This document shows, one piece after another, positions 19,538-29,000 of a stretch of DNA of 64,000 nt. Within the stretch, counting starts at the first letter, position 1; each line of letters begins with the position of its first letter. Position numbers and translations under genes: made by a program. The notes below the pieces were generated by a model that did no database searches, was not told the DNA's origin, and saw only the letters and a list, made by a program, of their open reading frames with translations. The DNA lies in NCBI RefSeq assembly GCF_914271545.1, contig NZ_CAJZAH010000002.1, positions 930,001-994,000 on the forward strand, written 5' to 3'. Source of the stretch: Cupriavidus respiraculi (lineage in GTDB: Bacteria > Pseudomonadota > Gammaproteobacteria > Burkholderiales > Burkholderiaceae).

Positions 19538-19618
19538 TGTGACTCCCTGAAAAGATATCTGTTTTAGTCCCGAGGGATTCCGGCCTAGTTCCGGCCGGCC
19601 ATCCACTGTTGCAACTGA

Positions 19619-22282
19619 TTACGATTCGGCGTTCGCCTCGGCATCGCCCTGCTCGTCGCCGTTCCCGGGCTCTTCCTCGCCCTCGGGCTCGTCGCCGGCC
19701 GCATCGGTTTCCACGATGCGCTGCAGGCCCGACAGCTTGGTGCCTTCATCGACATTGATCAGCGTCACGCCTTGCGTGGCGCGGCCCATCTCGCGGATTT
19801 CGCCGACACGGGTGCGAATCAGCACACCGCCCGTCGTGATCAGCATGATCTCGTCTTCCGGCGCGACCAGGGCCGCGGCCACGACCCGGCCATTGCGCTC
19901 GCTGGTCTGGATCGCGATCATGCCCTTGGTGCCGCGTCCGTGTCGAGTGTACTCGCTGATCGGCGTGCGCTTGCCATAGCCGTTCTCGGTGGCGGTCAGC
20001 ACGCTGCCCGTCGGACCGGCGTTCTCCTGCTCGGCACTTTCGGCCGGGGCGACCAGCATCGCGATCACGGTCTGGCCGTCGTCCAGGTTCATGCCCCGCA
20101 CGCCGCGCGCCTGGCGGCCCATCGGCCGCACATCGTTCTCGTCGAAGCGCACCGCCTTGCCGGCATCCGAAAACAGCATCACGTCATGCTGGCCGTCGGT
20201 GATCGCGGCACCGATCAGGTAGTCGCCCTCGTCCAGGTCGACGGCGATGATGCCGGCCTTGCGCGGGTTGGAGAACTCGGTCAGCGCCGTCTTCTTGACC
20301 GTGCCGCGCGCCGTCGACATGAAGATGAAATGCTCGGCGTCGAACTGGCGCACCGGCAGGATCACCGTGATCTTCTCGCCTTCGGACAGCGGGAACATGT
20401 TGACGATCGGCCGGCCGCGCGAGCTGCGCGAGCCTTGCGGCACCTCGTAGACCTTCAGCCAGTAGAGCCGGCCGCGGTTCGAGAAGCACAGGATGTAGTC
20501 GTGCGTGTTGGCGACGAACAGGGTGTCGATCCAGTCGTCGTCCTTGGTCGCCATCGCCTGCTTCCCGCGCCCGCCGCGCTTTTGCGCCCGGTATTCGGAG
20601 ATCGGCTGGCTTTTCATATAGCCGGTGTGCGACAGCGTGACCACCATGTCCTGCGGGGTGATCAGGTCTTCGGTGTCCAGTTCCGTCGCGTTCAGCTCGA
20701 TTTCGGAGCGGCGGTCGTCGCCGAACTCGGCGCGGATCGCGGTCAGCTCGTCGGAGATGATCGTGGTGATGCGCTCCGGGCGCGCCAGGATATCGAGCAG
20801 GTCGCTGATCGTGTTCATCACGTCGCGGTATTCCTGCACGATCTTGTCCTGCTCCAGCCCGGTCAGGCGCTGCAGGCGCATCTGCAGGATTTCCTGGGCC
20901 TGCGCATCGGACAGGCGATACAGGCCGTCGGCCTGCATGCCGAAGATCGCCGGCAGACCGTCCGGGCGATACGCCGCTCGGCCGCCGGGCGTCTCCCCTT
21001 CGGCGCGCGACAGCATCTCGCGCACCAGCTGCGAGTCCCAGGCCTTGGCCATCAATTCCTGTTTGGCGATCGGCGGCGTCGGCGCCGCCTTGATCAGGGC
21101 GATGAACTCGTCGATATTCGCCAGGGCGACGGCCAGGCCCTCCAGCACGTGGCCGCGCTCGCGGGCCTTGCGCAGTTCGTACACCGTACGGCGGGTCACC
21201 ACCTCGCGGCGATGCGACAGGAAGCAGTCCAGCATCTGGCGCAGGTTCAGCAGACGGGGCTGCCCGTCCACCAGCGCCACCATGTTCATGCCGAACGTGT
21301 CCTGCAACTGGGTGTTCTTGTACAGATTGTTCAGGACGACTTCGGGGACTTCGTTGCGCTTGAGCTCGATCACCACACGCATGCCGGACTTGTCCGACTC
21401 GTCGCGGATGTCCGAGATGCCCTCGACCTTCTTCTCGGTCACCAGCTCGGCGATACGCTCGAGCAGCGTCCGCTTGTTCACCTGGTACGGCAGTTCGTCG
21501 ACGATGATGGCCTGACGCTGGCCGCGGTCGATATCCTCGAAGTGCGTCTTGGCGCGCATCACGACGCGACCGCGACCGGTGCGGTAGCCTTCGCGCACGC
21601 CCTGGATGCCGTAGATGATGCCGGCCGTCGGGAAATCGGGCGCCGGGATCAGTTCGATCAGCTCGTCCACCGTCGCCTGGGGATTGCGCAGTAAATGCAG
21701 GCAACCGTCGACGATCTCGTTCAGATTATGCGGCGGGATATTGGTGGCCATGCCGACCGCAATACCGGACGAGCCATTGACCAGCAGGTTCGGAATACGC
21801 GCCGGGAGAATCTGGGGCTCGGATTCGGAGCCGTCGTAATTCGGGCCAAAATCGACCGTTTCCTTGTCGATGTCCAGCAGCATCTCGTGGGCGATCTTGG
21901 ACAGCCGGATTTCGGTGTACCGCATCGCCGCGGCGTTGTCGCCGTCGACGGAGCCGAAATTGCCCTGCCCGTCGACTAGCATGTAGCGCAGCGAGAAATC
22001 CTGCGCCATGCGCACGATCGTGTCGTACACCGCGGTGTCGCCGTGCGGATGGTACTTACCGATCACATCGCCGACAATACGGGCCGACTTCTTGTAAGGC
22101 CGGTTCCAGTCGTTGTTCAGCTCATGCATCGCAAACAGCACACGCCGATGTACGGGCTTCAGGCCGTCCCGAACGTCGGGGAGCGCCCGGCCCACAATCA
22201 CGCTCATCGCGTAATCGAGATACGAGCGGCGCATTTCCTCTTCGAGGGATACCGGAAGGGTTTCTTTGGCGAATTGATCCAT
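19619..22282 (-). CDS. gyrA: DNA gyrase subunit A
   Basis: DNA breakage-reunion subunit of gyrase, A2B2 with GyrB, introducing negative supercoils. The 887-residue protein has the usual N-terminal [18 protein letters not shown]. The quinolone-resistance-determining region reads [11 protein letters not shown], with Thr83 and Asp87 in E. coli numbering. The catalytic tyrosine is Y122 (AMRYTEIRL). The GyrA box QKRGGRGKQ, near residues 560-570, is needed for wrapping by the C-terminal beta-pinwheel. The last 25 residues form a strongly acidic tail. Divergent from ompA across a 433-base gap. Confidence 0.98.
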   Translation of the reverse strand: MDQFAKETLPVSLEEEMRRSYLDYAMSVIVGRALPDVRDGLKPVHRRVLFAMHELNNDWNRPYKKSARIVGDVIGKYHPHGDTAVYDTIVRMAQDFSLRYMLVDGQGNFGSVDGDNAAAMRYTEIRLSKIAHEMLLDIDKETVDFGPNYDGSESEPQILPARIPNLLVNGSSGIAVGMATNIPPHNLNEIVDGCLHLLRNPQATVDELIELIPAPDFPTAGIIYGIQGVREGYRTGRGRVVMRAKTHFEDIDRGQRQAIIVDELPYQVNKRTLLERIAELVTEKKVEGISDIRDESDKSGMRVVIELKRNEVPEVVLNNLYKNTQLQDTFGMNMVALVDGQPRLLNLRQMLDCFLSHRREVVTRRTVYELRKARERGHVLEGLAVALANIDEFIALIKAAPTPPIAKQELMAKAWDSQLVREMLSRAEGETPGGRAAYRPDGLPAIFGMQADGLYRLSDAQAQEILQMRLQRLTGLEQDKIVQEYRDVMNTISDLLDILARPERITTIISDELTAIRAEFGDDRRSEIELNATELDTEDLITPQDMVVTLSHTGYMKSQPISEYRAQKRGGRGKQAMATKDDDWIDTLFVANTHDYILCFSNRGRLYWLKVYEVPQGSRSSRGRPIVNMFPLSEGEKITVILPVRQFDAEHFIFMSTARGTVKKTALTEFSNPRKAGIIAVDLDEGDYLIGAAITDGQHDVMLFSDAGKAVRFDENDVRPMGRQARGVRGMNLDDGQTVIAMLVAPAESAEQENAGPTGSVLTATENGYGKRTPISEYTRHGRGTKGMIAIQTSERNGRVVAAALVAPEDEIMLITTGGVLIRTRVGEIREMGRATQGVTLINVDEGTKLSGLQRIVETDAAGDEPEGEEEPGNGDEQGDAEANAES

Positions 22283-22715
22283 TGCGGCGTGGCTTATACG
22301 GTTAAAACACCCGTGAAATCGCCATTCCCCGGAGGGGGTTTGGGCGTTGGGTAACGTGGCATTCTACCATGCGCGGCCAGCCTTCCCTGCGCTGCCGGAG
22401 CCACCCGCGAACAGCCCCGAACGCACATCCGCGCGCTTTGACCAACACCCGGGAAGCCTGATCTGACAAGGGTTTCCGGGCATCGCAAGGGTCATGTTGC
22501 ACAAACACCACAGGCCCCAAACCCATGGATTGAATCGAATATATTTACTTCTTAGGAAACGGGCCTTGTGGCACAATTCCCCAGCGAAGAGCCAGACATT
22601 GTTCGAAGTGGAGCATCCACCACATCGAGAATGTTATACTCCGAAGAATGTATGACTTGTTTTCGTCCATTTGCTCGCAGTAACCCTGCGGTGATCTCAT
22701 CCTGAGAGGAGAAAT
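22283..22715. promoter_or_regulatory. gyrA-ompA divergent intergenic region
   Basis: This 433-base gap holds no credible gene; the minus-strand open frames through it are Cys/Arg-rich and lack codon bias. A TAGAAT box on the minus strand at 22361-22366 could be the gyrA -10. A TATACT box at 22635-22640 on the plus strand could be an ompA -10, leaving a leader of about 70 bases. I do not see convincing -35 partners for either. The ompA ribosome-binding site AGGAGA is at 22707-22712. Confidence 0.5.
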
Positions 22716-23375
22716 ATGAAAAAATTTGCCAAGCTCGCGCTCGTTGCAGCTACCGCAGTAATGGCCGCATCCGCTCAAGCCCAGTCCGTCCCCTATGAAA
22801 AGAAGGCAGTAAATGACAACTGGGGCAACGGTACGAGCGAGTACGTGTGGAAGAACGGCACGAACGAGCTCTGCTGGCGGAATAGCTCCTGGACGCCCGC
22901 TACTGCGAACGCGCAGTGCGACGGCGCCCTGGCTCCGGCTCCGGCTGCTCCCGTAGCACCTCCGGCCGCGGCCGTTCCGCCCGCCGTGACGAGCGAGAAG
23001 GTCACCTTCGCCGCTGACACCCTGTTCGACTTCGACAAGGCTGTCCTGAAGCCGGAAGGCCGCGCCAAGCTGGACGATCTGGTCTCGAAGCTGTCGGGCA
23101 TCACCCTGGAAGTGATCATCGCCGTTGGCCACACCGACTCGTTCGGTTCGGACAAGTACAACGATCGCCTGTCGATCCGTCGTGCCGAAGCCGTGAAGGC
23201 CTATCTGGTGAGCAAGGGCGTGGAAGCCAACCGCGTCTACACCGAAGGCAAGGGCAAGCGCCAGCTGAAGGTGGATCCGAAGTCGTGCAAGGGCAACCGC
23301 ACCGCTCAGATCGCCTGCCAGCAGCCGAACCGCCGCGTGGAAGTCGAAGTGGTCGGCACCCGCAGCGCCCGCTAA
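22716..23375 (+). CDS. ompA: OmpA family outer membrane protein
   Basis: A 219-residue secreted protein that tethers the outer membrane to peptidoglycan. The signal peptide covers residues 1-23 (ending ASAQAQ). A short N-terminal region with Trp-rich EYVWKNGTNELCWRNSSW follows, then a Pro/Ala hinge (about 68-90). The C-terminal OmpA-like peptidoglycan-binding domain begins at VTFAADTLFDFDKAVL and includes GHTDSFGSDKYNDRLSIRRA. It lacks a full eight-strand barrel, so it is the short burkholderial OmpA form. It has a strong ribosome-binding site and a strong terminator, which fits high expression. A Cys pair near the C-terminus (SCKGNRTAQIAC) probably forms a disulfide. Confidence 0.92.
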   Translation: MKKFAKLALVAATAVMAASAQAQSVPYEKKAVNDNWGNGTSEYVWKNGTNELCWRNSSWTPATANAQCDGALAPAPAAPVAPPAAAVPPAVTSEKVTFAADTLFDFDKAVLKPEGRAKLDDLVSKLSGITLEVIIAVGHTDSFGSDKYNDRLSIRRAEAVKAYLVSKGVEANRVYTEGKGKRQLKVDPKSCKGNRTAQIACQQPNRRVEVEVVGTRSAR

Positions 23376-23397
23376 TCGGATCTTTTCCGATGGTGAG

Positions 23398-23426
23398 AAG
23401 CCCAGCGCAAGCTGGGCTTTTTTTTT
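23398..23426 (+). terminator. Intrinsic terminator of ompA
   Basis: Perfect 9-bp stem (AAGCCCAGC / GCTGGGCTT) with a GCAA tetraloop, running into nine T residues, 22 bases past the ompA stop. Confidence 0.92.
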
Positions 23427-23488
23427 GGTAGAGTTCCTGCAACTCCTCCCGCCCGGGAGCCGCCTTGTCCCGGGCCACACACATCCTG

Positions 23489-24235
23489 ATGACGCCGAAT
23501 TCCACTCCACCGCTTCCCGTCTCCATGTCCCAACCAGTCCGCAATGCGGATCTGAAAGAGATCGACAAGTTCAGCGAGCTCGCTCACCGCTGGTGGGATC
23601 CGAACAGCGAATTCAAGCCGCTGCACGAGATCAATCCCCTGCGTCTTGGCTGGATCGACGGGATCGCCGCGTTGTCGGGCAAGCATGTGGTGGACGTGGG
23701 GTGCGGCGGCGGCATTCTCGCGGAAAGCATGGCGCGCGCAGGCGCGGTCGTGCGCGGCATCGATCTCTCGACCAAGGCGCTCCGCGTGGCCGATCTGCAT
23801 AGCCTCGAGTCCGGCGTAGCGGTGACTTACGAGGAGATCGCGGTGGAAGCGCTCGCCGCCAGGATGCCGGGCAGCGTCGACGTCGTCACCTGCATGGAAA
23901 TGCTGGAGCATGTGCCGGATCCCGCCTCCGTGGTACGGGCCTGCGCGACCCTGGTGCGGCCCGGCGGTCATGTGTTCTTCTCGACCATCAATCGCAACCT
24001 GAAGGCTTATCTGCTCGCCGTGATCGGCGCCGAGTACGTGCTGAACATGCTGCCGCGCGGCACGCACGACTACGACAAGTTCATCCCGCCCGCGGACCTT
24101 GCCCGCTACGCCCGGCAGGCGGGCCTCGAACTCATCCAGTTGCAAGGGATGACCTATCGCCCGCTGTCGCGCACCTATGAGCTCGGTACGGACACCGACG
24201 TCAACTATCTGATGGCATTTCGCCGCCCGGCCTGA
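23489..24235 (+). CDS. ubiG: Bifunctional demethylubiquinone/polyprenyl-catechol O-methyltransferase
   Basis: SAM-dependent O-methyltransferase for both O-methylation steps of ubiquinone synthesis. The Class I SAM motif [20 protein letters not shown] lies about 58-77 residues in. The UbiG-typical [25 protein letters not shown] segment precedes it, and [10 protein letters not shown] and VFFSTINRN follow. The start is uncertain: in-frame candidates are TTG 23465 (with GGGAG upstream), ATG 23489 and ATG 23525 (MSQPVRNAD, where family homology begins). None of the ATGs has a good Shine-Dalgarno. The stop and the next gene's start are separated by two bases, so it is coupled to the downstream phosphatase. 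Confidence 0.92.
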   Translation: MTPNSTPPLPVSMSQPVRNADLKEIDKFSELAHRWWDPNSEFKPLHEINPLRLGWIDGIAALSGKHVVDVGCGGGILAESMARAGAVVRGIDLSTKALRVADLHSLESGVAVTYEEIAVEALAARMPGSVDVVTCMEMLEHVPDPASVVRACATLVRPGGHVFFSTINRNLKAYLLAVIGAEYVLNMLPRGTHDYDKFIPPADLARYARQAGLELIQLQGMTYRPLSRTYELGTDTDVNYLMAFRRPA

Positions 24236-24237
24236 CC

Positions 24238-24912
24238 ATGCATCGTTTCGACGCAGTCTTCTTTGATCTCGATGGCACGCTGGCCGACACGGCGCCTGAC
24301 CTGGCCGCGGCCGCCAACCGCGTGGTGGCGGACCACGGTCGTCCGCCGGTCGACTACGCATTGCTACGGCCGGTGGCCTCCCATGGCGCGCGCGGCCTGA
24401 TCGGCGCCGCCTTCGGCAAGGCGCCCACCGATCCCGACTTCCCGGCGCTGCGCGACGCGTTTCTCGACTATTACGAGGCGGACATCGCCGCCCGGACCAC
24501 GCTGTTCGACGGCATGCCGGAGGTCCTGTCCGCGCTCGAGGCGGCCGGCATCCGCTGGGGCATCGTCACCAACAAGATCGCGCGCTTCACGACGCCGCTG
24601 GTGGCGGCGATCGGGCTGACGCCTCGGGCGTCGGCCGTGGTGAGCGGCGATACCACGCCGCACGCCAAGCCCCACCCTGCCCCGCTGCTGCATGCCGCCG
24701 AGGTCAGCGGCGTCGACCCGCGCCGTTGCGCGTATGTGGGCGACGATCTGCGCGATATCCAGGCGGGCAAGGCCGCCGGCATGGTGACGGTGACGGCCGC
24801 CTATGGCTATTGCGGCGAAGGGGACCCTCCGGAGCAATGGGGCGGCGACCACCTGGTCCGTCACCCGGGCGAACTGTTGGCCCTGCTGACCGCGCCGGCC
24901 CGTATCTCTTGA
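24238..24912 (+). CDS. gph: HAD-family phosphatase, Gph type (possibly MupP)
   Basis: A 224-residue HAD hydrolase of the phosphoglycolate phosphatase group. Motif I is FFDLDGTLADT (residues 7-17, nucleophile Asp9), motif II is VTNK near 104-107, the motif III lysine is in HAKPHP, and motif IV is YVGDDLRDIQAG (about 164-175). Gph enzymes remove 2-phosphoglycolate. However, the gene is coupled to ubiG in the gyrA/ompA neighbourhood, the place where pseudomonads encode MupP, a MurNAc-6-phosphate phosphatase of cell-wall recycling. Sequence motifs alone do not separate these two roles. The ATG at 24238 starts two bases after the ubiG stop. Confidence 0.88.
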   Translation: MHRFDAVFFDLDGTLADTAPDLAAAANRVVADHGRPPVDYALLRPVASHGARGLIGAAFGKAPTDPDFPALRDAFLDYYEADIAARTTLFDGMPEVLSALEAAGIRWGIVTNKIARFTTPLVAAIGLTPRASAVVSGDTTPHAKPHPAPLLHAAEVSGVDPRRCAYVGDDLRDIQAGKAAGMVTVTAAYGYCGEGDPPEQWGGDHLVRHPGELLALLTAPARIS

Positions 24913-24980
24913 GCGGCAACTCGTGGGAACTCATCCACACACCTCGCGTCCAAGCGGGTACAATCCGTTTTCTTCGCACT

Positions 24981-25339
24981 GGGACCGACCTGGTTTCGAC
25001 GTGGGTTGCAAAGCAGTGGAGGGCATACCGAGGACCCGTCACCTCGTAAATCAATGGGAATGCAATAACTGCTAACGACGAACGTTACGCACTGGCAGCC
25101 TAAGGGCCGCCGTCCTCGCACTGGCTCGCTGACGGGCTAGGGTCGCAAGACCAAGCGAGGTCATTTACGTCAGATAAGCCCTGGTGGTGTCACGACGCCG
25201 GGGACGAAAACCTAGTGACTCGCCGTCGTAGAGCGTGTTCGTCCGCGATGCGCCGGTTAAATCAAATGACAGAACTAAGTATGTAGAACTCTCTGTGGAG
25301 TGCTTGCGGACGCGGGTTCGATTCCCGCCGGTTCCACCA
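24981..25339 (+). ncRNA. ssrA: Transfer-messenger RNA (tmRNA), one-piece
   Basis: It rescues stalled ribosomes with SmpB. The 5' end GGGACCGACCTGGTTTCGACG pairs with the 3' CGGTTCC preceding ACCA (7 bp acceptor stem with one G-U), and the T-arm GGTTCGATTCC is present near 25314-25324. The tag reading frame at 25071-25103 is GCT AAC GAC GAA CGT TAC GCA CTG GCA GCC TAA, giving ANDERYALAA, the tag known from Ralstonia-like bacteria. Pseudoknot-rich sequence fills the interval. CCA is encoded at 25337-25339. Confidence 0.96.
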
Positions 25340-25372
25340 GTCACTCGTCGTTGGAGGATATCCAGCGACACC

Positions 25373-25400
25373 AAAAAGCCCGGTTTCCGCCGGGCTTTTT
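25373..25400 (+). terminator. Intrinsic terminator of ssrA
   Basis: Perfect stem AAAAAGCCCGG / CCGGGCTTTTT with a 6-nt loop, starting 33 bases after the tmRNA CCA end. Confidence 0.9.
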
Positions 25401-25577
25401 CTTTTGCCAAGTGGGGATTAATACCCCCCTTCCCGACGTGCCTCTCACCCAACAGTTGGATTGCCAGCGCAGAGCGGGCCGTTATGATTCCCCTATCGAC
25501 ACGCCATGAAGCCAGCGCGCGCATCCATGCCGACGTGGGCACCAAAATAACCGGCGGTCGAAACAGGGGTCCGACCG

Positions 25578-25910
25578 ATGGATAAGGGAAACAAATACAG
25601 CCTGTGGCGCCGCCGCTGGCTGTGGTGGCACTCGCGCTCGCTGCTCGCCAACGCACTGGGACAAACCCCGGCCGCCCGGCATGCCTACATCCGGGAGATG
25701 CGGCTGGCATACCGCGACTACGGCGACTTTTCCGAGAGCGAGATCGAGTTCATTTTCCGGCGGGTCTCGCGCGGCATCTGCCGCCTGTCCCGCCATCCGC
25801 GCGCCAGCGAACTCGCTCGCCGGGCCCGGCGGCCCATCCGCGAGCAAGGGCACCGCCTGCACCGCGAAGTCTCCCAGTTGCTGGAACCGGGCCTCGCGGC
25901 GATCGACTGA
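25578..25910 (+). CDS. Small basic hypothetical protein
   Basis: I do not recognise this 110-residue protein. It is strongly basic (many Arg, clustered in RRRWLW near the start and ARRARRPIREQGHR in the C-terminal half). It is Trp-rich in the first 20 residues and probably all-helical, with no signal peptide or membrane segment. A short acidic patch (DFSESEIEFIF) sits in the middle. The ATG at 25578 follows an AGGGG motif about 11 bases upstream. Its codon bias matches neighbouring genes, supporting real coding. It lies alone between the ssrA terminator and the convergent DUF1854 gene. Confidence 0.65.
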   Translation: MDKGNKYSLWRRRWLWWHSRSLLANALGQTPAARHAYIREMRLAYRDYGDFSESEIEFIFRRVSRGICRLSRHPRASELARRARRPIREQGHRLHREVSQLLEPGLAAID

Positions 25911-25922
25911 GCGCGGCCTGCC

Positions 25923-26405
25923 TTACAGGAACCGGTCGAGCAGCTTGCGGCTGGCCTTGTCCAGGGCCTGGGGGTCGCGAATCAGATACTGGATGCCGTG
26001 ACTGTCGGAGATGAGCAGCGTGTTCCCGGCCAGCCGGCGGATATCCTCTTCGCCGCGCAGCACCAGGCTGGTCGGGCCGCGGTCGGTTTCGACTTCCCAG
26101 GTGCTGGGCGTGGCGAAGGTAGAAACGCCGACGATGCGCCGGATCACGGGCATGAATTCGCGCGAAGCGAGTTCTGCCTCGATGATCGTGCGCAGCTCGG
26201 CGGGCACCGCGGAGAGCCGCGGAATCCACGCCAGCTCGCGGCCTTCCGCGCTGACCAGGCCGATGCCGTCGTCCGGCGCGGCGATTGGAAAGGCGCGCAC
26301 CGGCACCACCCCCTCGTGCACGACGCCGTCGGCCGTGGTCATCAGCAGGCGTCCGAACGGGTTGCGGGTCAGCCTGAAGTCGATGTTCCGATTGTCGTTG
26401 TCCAT
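25923..26405 (-). CDS. DUF1854 protein of the cyanophycin locus
   Basis: A 160-residue soluble protein that is mostly a DUF1854 domain (FRLTRNPFGRLLMTTADG near residue 10, then VVPVRAFPIAAPDDGIGLVS, and a C-terminal SDSHGIQYLIRDPQALD). DUF1854 proteins typically sit beside an ABC exporter and cyanophycin synthetases, and both are here. It has no predicted enzyme motif. It follows the ABC transporter gene by a 9-base gap on the same strand, so the two are almost certainly co-transcribed and functionally linked. The molecular role is unknown. Confidence 0.85.
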   Translation of the reverse strand: MDNDNRNIDFRLTRNPFGRLLMTTADGVVHEGVVPVRAFPIAAPDDGIGLVSAEGRELAWIPRLSAVPAELRTIIEAELASREFMPVIRRIVGVSTFATPSTWEVETDRGPTSLVLRGEEDIRRLAGNTLLISDSHGIQYLIRDPQALDKASRKLLDRFL

Positions 26406-26414
26406 GCCCGCTCC

Positions 26415-28721
26415 TTATTGCACGACCGCTTCGGCGATCTCGGGTACATCGTCGAGATCCGTATCGACGTTGCGCGCCTGCGCCTGGTACAGCTTGTAGT
26501 AGGCGCCCTCGCGCGCCAGCAGTTCGTCGTGGTTGCCCACCTCGACGATGCGGCCGCGGTCCATCACCACCAGCCGGTCCGCCTTGCGCAGCGTCGAGAG
26601 ACGGTGCGCGATGGCGATCGTGGTGCGGCCCTGCACGAGGTTGTCGAGCGCCTTCTGGATTTCCTTCTCGGTCGCCGTGTCCACGGAAGAAGTGGCCTCG
26701 TCCATGATCAGGATGCGCGGGTTGATCAGCAGCGCGCGGGCGATCGAGATGCGCTGGCGCTCCCCGCCCGACAGGGCCTGGCCGCGCTCGCCGACCAGCG
26801 AGTCGTAGCCGTGCGGCAGCCGCAGGATGAACTCGTGGGCATGCGCGGCGCGGGCGGCCGCGATGATGTCCTCGCGGCTCGCATCCGGCTTGCCATAGGC
26901 AATGTTCTCCGCGATGGTGCCGAAAAACAGGAAGGGCTCCTGCAGTACCAGGCCGATATGGCGGCGGTATTCCGAGACCGGCAGCGAACGGATATCGACG
27001 CCGTCCACGCGGATGGCGCCTTCGGAGACGTCGTAGAAGCGGCAGATCAGATTGACGAGCGTGCTCTTGCCCGAGCCGCTGTGGCCGACCAGGCCGATCA
27101 TTTCGCCCGGACGGATCTTCAGGTCCAGGCCGCGGATCACCGCGCGGTTGCCATAGCGGAAGCCCAGGTCGCGCATTTCGATGGCGCCCTCCACCCGTTC
27201 CAGATGGGCCGGCCGGGCCGGCTCGGGAACGCTGGAGACATGGTCGAGAATATCGAAGATGCGCTTGGCGCCGGCGGCGGCCTTCTGGGTCACCGAGACG
27301 ATGCGGCTCATCGAATCGAGCCGCGTGTAGAAGCGGCTGATATAGGTGAGGAACGCCACCAGCACGCCCACGGTGATCGCGTCGTTCGCGACCTGCCAGA
27401 CGCCGAAGATCCACACGACCAGCAGCCCGACTTCGGTCAGCAGCGTCACCGTCGGCGTGAACAGCGACCAGATCTGGTTGACGCGGTCATTGACCTGCAG
27501 GTTGTGCCGGTTGGCCTCGCGGAAGCGCTCGACCTCGCGCTTTTCCTGCGCGAAGGCCTTGACCACCCGGATGCCGGGAATGGTGTCGGCCAGCACATTG
27601 GTGATTTCCGACCAGTTGCGGTCGATCTTCTCGAAGCCGTGGCGCAGGCGGTCGCGCACCTGGTGGATCATCCAGGCGATAAAGGGCAGCGGCACCAGCG
27701 TGACCAGCGCCAGCCACGGATTGATGGAAATCAGGATGACCGCGGTCATCAGGATCATCAGCACATCGGTGGCGAAGTCCAGCAGGTGCAGCGACAGGAA
27801 GACGCAGATGCGGTCGCTCTCGTTGCCGATGCGCGCCATCAGGTCGCCGGTGCGCTTGCCGCCGAAATACTCGAGCGAGAGCTTGAGCAGATGCTCGTAG
27901 GTGGTGGTGCGCAGGTCCGAGCCGATCCGCTCGGACACGCGGGCGAGCAGATAGGTGCGCGCCCAGCCCAGGCTCCAGGCGACGAGCGCCGCGCCGAGCA
28001 GCCCGCCCAGATAGAGCCGCACCAGCCCGTAATCGATCGGCACGCCGTTCTGGAACGGGATCAGCACGTTGTCCATCAGCGGCATGGTCAGGTACGGCGG
28101 CACCAGCGTGGCACCCGTGGACAGCAGCGTCAGCACGAAGCCTGCCAGCAGCTGCAGGCGGTACGGCCGCGCGAAGCGCCACAGACGCAGCAGCGACCAT
28201 GTCGAGGGCGGGGTCTCCAGCTGGCGGCTGCACTGCGGGCATTCGTCCTCGCCCGGGGGCAGCGGTGCGCGGCAGGTCGGGCACACCCCTTCGTCGTCCA
28301 CGGCCGCCGTCACGGCGCCGCTGGCGATGCGGTCGCGCCGGGCGTGGAACTGGTCGATCAGGCGCAGCGCCTCGGGGTTGTGGCCGAGCGTGTAGTGCCA
28401 TGCGCCCAGGCGCTGGCGCCCGTCCTGCAACTCGAGCGTGCCAACCCCGGCATGGTCGCCGTGATGCAGTTCGAGCCCGGGCGCGATGAGCCACTGCTGC
28501 CACGACGTATCCGTGCCCGAACGGGCCAGGATGCGGCGGTCGGTGACAACCAGCGCGCCTTGAGTAAAATGCAGCGTTTTGTCGAGATCGATGGCCACCC
28601 AGGCCAGGATCGCCTCGTCAGGTTCCCCGCCTTGTAGTCGTTGAAGTTCGGCGCCGACTTCCGAGCGCCAGGGCTCGGGAAGCGCGACGGCGGAGGGATG
28701 CTGCGGGGTGGGTTGCGTCAT
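26415..28721 (-). CDS. Cyanophycin-associated ABC transporter (fused permease-ATPase)
   Basis: A 768-residue half-transporter of the type IV exporter class. The N-terminal 140 residues form a soluble region. A zinc ribbon with two CxxC pairs (CPTC, CPQC, about residues 144-162) follows, then a six-helix transmembrane domain (about 180-490) and an ATPase domain. Walker A is GHSGSGKST near 545, the signature LSGGERQR is near 650, and Walker B ends ILIMDEATSSVD. The homology-supported start is ATG 28721 (MTQPTPQHP). It is divergent from the cyanophycin synthetases and coupled to the DUF1854 gene. Known only by association with cyanophycin metabolism; substrate unknown, with an aspartate/arginine-derived peptide a reasonable guess. 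Confidence 0.88.
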   Translation of the reverse strand: MTQPTPQHPSAVALPEPWRSEVGAELQRLQGGEPDEAILAWVAIDLDKTLHFTQGALVVTDRRILARSGTDTSWQQWLIAPGLELHHGDHAGVGTLELQDGRQRLGAWHYTLGHNPEALRLIDQFHARRDRIASGAVTAAVDDEGVCPTCRAPLPPGEDECPQCSRQLETPPSTWSLLRLWRFARPYRLQLLAGFVLTLLSTGATLVPPYLTMPLMDNVLIPFQNGVPIDYGLVRLYLGGLLGAALVAWSLGWARTYLLARVSERIGSDLRTTTYEHLLKLSLEYFGGKRTGDLMARIGNESDRICVFLSLHLLDFATDVLMILMTAVILISINPWLALVTLVPLPFIAWMIHQVRDRLRHGFEKIDRNWSEITNVLADTIPGIRVVKAFAQEKREVERFREANRHNLQVNDRVNQIWSLFTPTVTLLTEVGLLVVWIFGVWQVANDAITVGVLVAFLTYISRFYTRLDSMSRIVSVTQKAAAGAKRIFDILDHVSSVPEPARPAHLERVEGAIEMRDLGFRYGNRAVIRGLDLKIRPGEMIGLVGHSGSGKSTLVNLICRFYDVSEGAIRVDGVDIRSLPVSEYRRHIGLVLQEPFLFFGTIAENIAYGKPDASREDIIAAARAAHAHEFILRLPHGYDSLVGERGQALSGGERQRISIARALLINPRILIMDEATSSVDTATEKEIQKALDNLVQGRTTIAIAHRLSTLRKADRLVVMDRGRIVEVGNHDELLAREGAYYKLYQAQARNVDTDLDDVPEIAEAVVQ

Positions 28722-29000
28722 GTTTGGCACGGCATGCGTCGCCCGGTCGAGCGGGGCGGCAGGGCCGACCACGGCATGGAGAACGCTCGGAACGAAACGA
28801 CAGGTCTTGAAACGGAGGCGGTTCCGGCATTTCGGCCCGCCGATCCGGCGCAAGTATACATAAGCCACCACGCGGCGCAGGCGTCTTCCGCACCGCACAA
28901 AGGCTTTTTCTTCGGGAAGTCAACCGGGATTTTGCTGTAACGTTATTGAAAGGTTAGGCTTCCGACTCCCGGGCGTTTCGCCCATGCCTTAAGTCAATTC

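Noticed and set aside
22283-22620. Short minus-strand frames in the gyrA-ompA gap
   Set aside because: Their codon use is poor, they are Cys/Arg-rich and overlapping, and no start site is plausible; more likely a regulatory gap.
23465-23488. TTG start for ubiG with a GGGAG upstream
   Set aside because: Family homology begins further downstream and the extra residues are variable; it is kept only as an alternative start.
25998-28637. An 879-codon plus-strand open frame opposite the cyanophycin-associated ABC transporter
   Set aside because: An antisense shadow rich in Arg, Asp, His and Gln without any domain; the minus-strand transporter has complete ATPase motifs.
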